DNA of 7,850 nucleotides. It comes from JAGXIT01 sp964393815 (lineage in GTDB: Bacteria > Patescibacteriota > Saccharimonadia > Saccharimonadales > UBA4665). A program made the translations under genes and the position numbers. This document shows, in pieces, positions 4,298 to 7,850 of this stretch. The DNA lies in contig CAYMUP010000038.1 in NCBI GenBank assembly GCA_964393815.1, positions 1-7,850 on the forward strand. The letters are read 5' to 3'. The notes under the pieces are model-generated. The model worked only from the letters and a program-made list of their open reading frames with translations. It was not told the DNA's origin and ran no database searches. How positions within the stretch are numbered: the first letter of the stretch is position 1; each line of letters starts with the position of its first letter.

Positions 4298-7143
4298 CCA
4301 CTCAATCCGAACAAACCCTCGAAAATAACCTGATCGCCCAGCTAGTAGACATGGGCTATGAACGCGTGGCGGTCGATGACGAAGCGAGTATGGTAGCAAA
4401 CCTGCGTATGCAGCTAGAGGCGCACAACGAAACGACCTTCAGCGACAGCGAATTTGACCGAATACTGAACCACCTCAACAAAGGCGGTGTGTTTGAACGC
4501 GCCAAAACCCTGCGCGACAAAATGAGCCTGCCGCGCGACGACGGCACCAACAAGAATATCGAATTTATAAACATGCGCGAGTGGTGCCAAAACCGCTTTC
4601 AGGTGACGCAGCAGGTGCAGCAAGAGGGCAGCTACCAAAACCGCTACGACGTGACGATTCTGATCAACGGGCTGCCGTTGGTGCAGATAGAGCTGAAGCG
4701 CCGCGGGATCGAGCTCAAAGAGGCCTTTAACCAAGTCAATCGCTACCGCCGACACAGCTATGCTAGCAGCTATGGTTTGTTCCAATATGTGCAGCTATTT
4801 GTGATTAGCAATGGCGTAAACACCAAATACTACAGCAACACCATCGCCCACAGCGGCACGCACAAAGAATCGTTTAAATTTACTAGCTACTGGGCAGACA
4901 AAGATAACGCCAAAATTACCGAGCTGGAAGATTTTGCGCGCGTATTCCTAGAAAAGTGTCACTTAGCCAAGATGATCACTAAATACATGGTGCTTACCAC
5001 CGGCAAAACCCTGCTGGCGCTGCGCCCGTACCAGTACCATGCGGTCGAAGAAATGGTGCGCAAGGTAGAAAACGAAGTCAACGGCGGCTATATCTGGCAC
5101 ACTACCGGGAGCGGCAAAACACTGACGAGCTTTAAGGCCAGTCAGATTATCGTTGACAACCCGAAAGTCAAAAAAGTGGTGTTTGTGGTCGACCGCAATG
5201 ACCTCGACAACCAGACAATTCGCGAATTTAATACGTTCCGCGAAGGCAGTGTCGACGCGACCGATAACACCGCGCAGCTAGTACGGCAATTTAACGACCC
5301 AGATACGAAGCTGATTGTCACCACCATACAAAAGCTCAATAACGCCATTACTCGCGAACGCCACGCGCTGAAGATGGACGCGCTCAAAGACGAGAAAATG
5401 GTGTTTATCTTTGACGAGTGCCACCGCAGCCAGTTCGGAGAAACGCACCAGCGGATTACCGAATACTTTACCAACCACCAATTGTTTGGCTTTACCGGCA
5501 CGCCGATATTTGCCGAGAACGCCCACGGCAGCGGCGTAAACAAGCGTACCACCAAAGATTTGTTTGGCGAATGTCTGCACAAGTACGTGATTACCGATGC
5601 GATTCGCGATGAAAACGTGCTGAAGTTTAGCGTGGAATATTACAAAGGCTTTAAGATTAAGGAATCAGCGTTGGCCACCACCGACATTCGGGTAGAAGAT
5701 ATCGATGGTAGTGAAGCTTATGAGTGGAACAAGCGACTCGAATCAATCGTCGACTTTATACTCGCCAACCACGACCGCAAAACCCACAGTCGGGACTTTA
5801 CCGCCATGATGGCGATAAGCAACGTCGAAACCCTAACCAAATACTACGAGATATTCCGCCGCAAAAAACAGGCGGGTGAGCACAACCTGCGAATTGCCAC
5901 AATATTTAGTTACGGCGCCAACGAAGCCGACAAAGATGCCGACGGTATGCTCGATGACGACGTGCAAGTGGGCGCGCCTGAGCAGGTGAACCAGCACTCA
6001 CGCGACAAGCTTGAAAGCTACATCGGCGACTACAACCAGATGTTTGGCACTAGCTATAGTACGCGCGATTCACTCAGTTTTTACAATTATTATCGTAATA
6101 TTGCCGACCGCGTAAAAGCCCGCGAAATTGACATTTTGCTGGTGGTAAATATGTTCCTGACTGGGTTTGACAGCAAAACGCTCAACACACTGTATGTAGA
6201 TAAAAACCTGCGCTACCATGGGCTAATTCAAGCCTATAGCCGCACCAACCGCATATTGAACGAAACCAAGTCGCAGGGTAACATCGTGGCGTTTCGCAAC
6301 CTCAAAAGCGCTACCGATGAAGCCTTGGAGCTGTTTGCCAACAAGGACGCCAAAGAAGACGTCTTCATTGCACCATACGAAGAATACGTTGAGGCATTTA
6401 ATACTGCTGTGGCCAAGCTGCGCGAGCTGACGCCTGTGCCGAGTGCAGTTGACCATTTGCCTGACGAAGACGCCGAAAAAAGCTTTGTGGAAGCATTTCG
6501 TTCCGTACTGCGGCTACGTAACGTGCTGGAGTCGTTTGCGGAATATACTGCCGCCGACGTTAACATCGACGACCAAACCTACGAAAACTTTAAGGGAAAA
6601 TATCTCGACGTCTACGACAAGGTAAAAAACGACCGCCAAAAAGAAAAGGTGTCGATACTAGACGACATCGACTTTGAACTCGAGCTCACCCGACGCGACG
6701 AAGTGAACGTCAGTTACATCTTGCGACTGATTGCCCGCATGATCGGTGCCGATGAAGCTAAGCAAGCCGAGATTCATAAATCTATTAGCGACACGATTGC
6801 CGGCTCGCCAGAACTGCGCAGCAAGCGTGAGTTGATTGAGCAATTTATTGACGGCACATTGCCATCCGTGACCGAATCTGATGACGTTGAAAATGCCTTT
6901 GCTGAGTTCGTTAACGAAGCTCAAGTAAAAGAATTCCGAAAAATGTGTCAAGATGAAGGATTGGATGCTGAAAAAACACAGGCGCTTCTCGACCGCTACG
7001 TATCAACCGGACGTATTCCGCGAAATCACGACTTAGGAACTGTACTTGTAGAGCAGCCGAGTATTTTGCAGCGAGAGTCTATTTTAGAGCGAGTAAAAAA
7101 CCGTCTGACAGGATTTATCCAGACGTTTATTGATGGTATGTAA
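4294..7143 (+). CDS. hsdR: Type I restriction-modification system, restriction/translocase subunit HsdR
   Basis: HsdR binds the HsdM-HsdS core at unmethylated sites, pumps DNA using ATP and cuts it at a distance. The 949-residue protein is close to the usual ~1000. The N-terminal PD-(D/E)XK endonuclease domain (about 1-230) carries Asp119, Glu133-Leu-Lys135 and a QxxxY motif at Gln147-Tyr151. The superfamily 2 helicase motor follows: LRPYQYHA at 243-250, Walker A TGSGKT at 271-276 (base 5104), DECH at 374-377 (base 5413), TGTP at 401-404, TGFD at 623-626, and arginine-finger motif QAYSRTNR at 646-653. The remaining ~290 residues form the helical C-terminal part, which in known HsdR proteins docks on the methyltransferase. 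No motif is broken and there is no frameshift. It starts inside the upstream stop codon, the last gene of the overlapped chain. In most type I loci hsdR is adjacent to hsdM or hsdS; here a Shedu gene separates it from hsdS. Confidence 0.98.
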   Translation: MTTQSEQTLENNLIAQLVDMGYERVAVDDEASMVANLRMQLEAHNETTFSDSEFDRILNHLNKGGVFERAKTLRDKMSLPRDDGTNKNIEFINMREWCQNRFQVTQQVQQEGSYQNRYDVTILINGLPLVQIELKRRGIELKEAFNQVNRYRRHSYASSYGLFQYVQLFVISNGVNTKYYSNTIAHSGTHKESFKFTSYWADKDNAKITELEDFARVFLEKCHLAKMITKYMVLTTGKTLLALRPYQYHAVEEMVRKVENEVNGGYIWHTTGSGKTLTSFKASQIIVDNPKVKKVVFVVDRNDLDNQTIREFNTFREGSVDATDNTAQLVRQFNDPDTKLIVTTIQKLNNAITRERHALKMDALKDEKMVFIFDECHRSQFGETHQRITEYFTNHQLFGFTGTPIFAENAHGSGVNKRTTKDLFGECLHKYVITDAIRDENVLKFSVEYYKGFKIKESALATTDIRVEDIDGSEAYEWNKRLESIVDFILANHDRKTHSRDFTAMMAISNVETLTKYYEIFRRKKQAGEHNLRIATIFSYGANEADKDADGMLDDDVQVGAPEQVNQHSRDKLESYIGDYNQMFGTSYSTRDSLSFYNYYRNIADRVKAREIDILLVVNMFLTGFDSKTLNTLYVDKNLRYHGLIQAYSRTNRILNETKSQGNIVAFRNLKSATDEALELFANKDAKEDVFIAPYEEYVEAFNTAVAKLRELTPVPSAVDHLPDEDAEKSFVEAFRSVLRLRNVLESFAEYTAADVNIDDQTYENFKGKYLDVYDKVKNDRQKEKVSILDDIDFELELTRRDEVNVSYILRLIARMIGADEAKQAEIHKSISDTIAGSPELRSKRELIEQFIDGTLPSVTESDDVENAFAEFVNEAQVKEFRKMCQDEGLDAEKTQALLDRYVSTGRIPRNHDLGTVLVEQPSILQRESILERVKNRLTGFIQTFIDGM

Positions 7144-7151
7144 AGTGTTTC

Positions 7152-7850
7152 ATGCAGATATCTAAATCCGACTACATGCTCTTTCTCCGTCATCCAGCAT
7201 GGCTTTGGCTGAAAAAGAATGATCCGAGCAAACTTCCACCTGTCGACGCAGCGACACAAGCAATGTTCGATGCTGGGCATGCGTTTGAGCCGTATGTTGA
7301 GTCGCTGTTTCCAGAAGGGGTAACGCTTGGCTTCTCTGATTTTGATGAATACCGCTCGCTACCGCTGCGAACCCAGCAAGCTTTTGAATCGGGTGCGCAG
7401 GTAGTATTCCAGCCTCGGTTTGAATGGAATGGGTTTACTTGTATATCGGACATAGTGTCGGTAGTAGATGGTAAAACCGTTGACCTGTACGAAATTAAAT
7501 CCAGCACACGCGTTAAGCCCGATCACCTATACGATCTTGCTTTCCAAAAAACCGTGCTTGAAGGCAATGGATTTACAGTTCGAAACATATCAGTGATTCA
7601 TGTAAATAATCAGTATGTCCGCGAGGGTGAAGTCGATCCAAAAGAGCTAACGACGTTTGCTGATGTGACTGATGAGGTAAATGAAGTTGCTACAAAGACT
7701 CCAGAATACATGGAAGCAGCAAAGAAAGCCGCTAAGCAAGCAGAAATGCCTGATCCTAATCCAGAGCTGGCTAAGCTTGGCTCAAAATCTGAATGGATGA
7801 AGGTTTATGAAAATATCTTTCCGCCCGAGCCTAAAATATGGCCAGAAGAT
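7152..7850 (+). CDS. DUF2779-type protein with PD-(D/E)XK nuclease core (3' partial)
   Basis: This is an open frame of 233 codons with no stop before the window end; the rest of the protein lies downstream. It starts MQISKSDYM, the typical opening of DUF2779 proteins, and continues with the hallmark HPAWLWLKK (residues 14-22) and a GHAFE motif at 42-46. The nuclease-like core follows: Asp100 in SDI, Glu114-Ile-Lys116 in YEIKSST, and Gln132 in LAFQ. This is the D...ExK...Q layout of the RecB/Cas4-like PD-(D/E)XK group. A Cys is often seen where His14 stands here (CPxxLW), and in Cas4-like relatives that Cys helps hold an iron-sulfur cluster, so cluster binding is doubtful. Full-length family members have a second exonuclease-like DUF2779 region; that part is not in view. 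The ATG lies 8 nt after the hsdR stop with no terminator between, so co-transcription is possible. The Shine-Dalgarno is weak. The biochemical role of this family is not established. Confidence 0.88.
   Translation, partial: MQISKSDYMLFLRHPAWLWLKKNDPSKLPPVDAATQAMFDAGHAFEPYVESLFPEGVTLGFSDFDEYRSLPLRTQQAFESGAQVVFQPRFEWNGFTCISDIVSVVDGKTVDLYEIKSSTRVKPDHLYDLAFQKTVLEGNGFTVRNISVIHVNNQYVREGEVDPKELTTFADVTDEVNEVATKTPEYMEAAKKAAKQAEMPDPNPELAKLGSKSEWMKVYENIFPPEPKIWPED

Larger units (their letters stand above)
1..7143 (+). other. Composite defence operon: hsdM - membrane protein - hsdS - Shedu nuclease - hsdR
   Basis: Five same-strand genes are joined by one 4-nt gap (1455-1458) and three 4-base overlaps (1950-1953, 3137-3140, 4294-4297). 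No space is left for internal terminators, and no internal promoter is convincing. The promoter must lie upstream of the window, before or within the missing hsdM 5' end. The gene order keeps the classic hsdM-hsdS-hsdR sequence but adds one gene in each interval. Confidence 0.85.

Noticed and set aside
5142..5582. Minus-strand open frame of 146 residues opposite hsdR
   Set aside because: It is antisense to the Walker A-DECH region of the helicase with no family resemblance, so it is a shadow.
7102..7125. Inverted repeat CGTCTG...CAGACG near the end of hsdR as a terminator
   Set aside because: It is a 6-bp stem with a 12-base loop, followed only by TTTA, and it lies inside the coding sequence. 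This is too weak to call.
6780..7143. Apparent AT shift at the 3' end of hsdR as a recombination border
   Set aside because: Sampled blocks vary without trend (31, 28 and 22 GC per 60 at 6961, 7021 and 7081), so no border can be supported.
7190..7507. Minus-strand open frame of 105 residues opposite the DUF2779 gene
   Set aside because: The + strand frame has clear DUF2779 motifs through this region; the antisense frame shows nothing recognisable.

Overview
The window is almost fully coding, all on the + strand. It holds one tightly packed defence operon: a type I restriction-modification (R-M) system that carries two extra genes. The organism cannot be fixed from sequence alone. The code is standard bacterial (TAA and TGA act as stops), overall GC looks moderate (about 45-50% by eye), and Shine-Dalgarno sites are used sparingly in favour of overlapping stop/start codons. 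The style of the HsdM, HsdR and DUF2779 proteins would fit a Patescibacteria/Saccharibacteria-type genome, but that is a weak inference from memory.

Layout. Bases 1-1454: hsdM, the DNA adenine methyltransferase subunit, missing its 5' end because the window starts inside it. Bases 1459-1953: an unrecognised 164-residue protein with three predicted membrane segments. Bases 1950-3140: hsdS, the specificity subunit with two target recognition domains. Bases 3137-4297: a Shedu-family (SduA, DUF4263) nuclease. Bases 4294-7143: hsdR, the motor/nuclease subunit. Bases 7152-7850: the 5' part of a DUF2779-type protein with another PD-(D/E)XK nuclease core, running off the window end.

The five genes from hsdM to hsdR are separated by 4 nt once and then joined by three successive 4-base ATGA overlaps, so they are very probably one translationally coupled unit. 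HsdM and HsdS would form the modification enzyme, and HsdR would add translocation and cleavage of unmodified DNA. The membrane protein and the Shedu nuclease sit inside the hsd gene order rather than beside it. This suggests a composite system in which a second nuclease, and perhaps a membrane partner, work with or back up the R-M complex. The downstream DUF2779 gene, 8 nt after hsdR, may be co-transcribed.

No promoter, terminator, RNA gene, CRISPR array, transposon or integration site can be supported. No gap between genes exceeds 8 bases.
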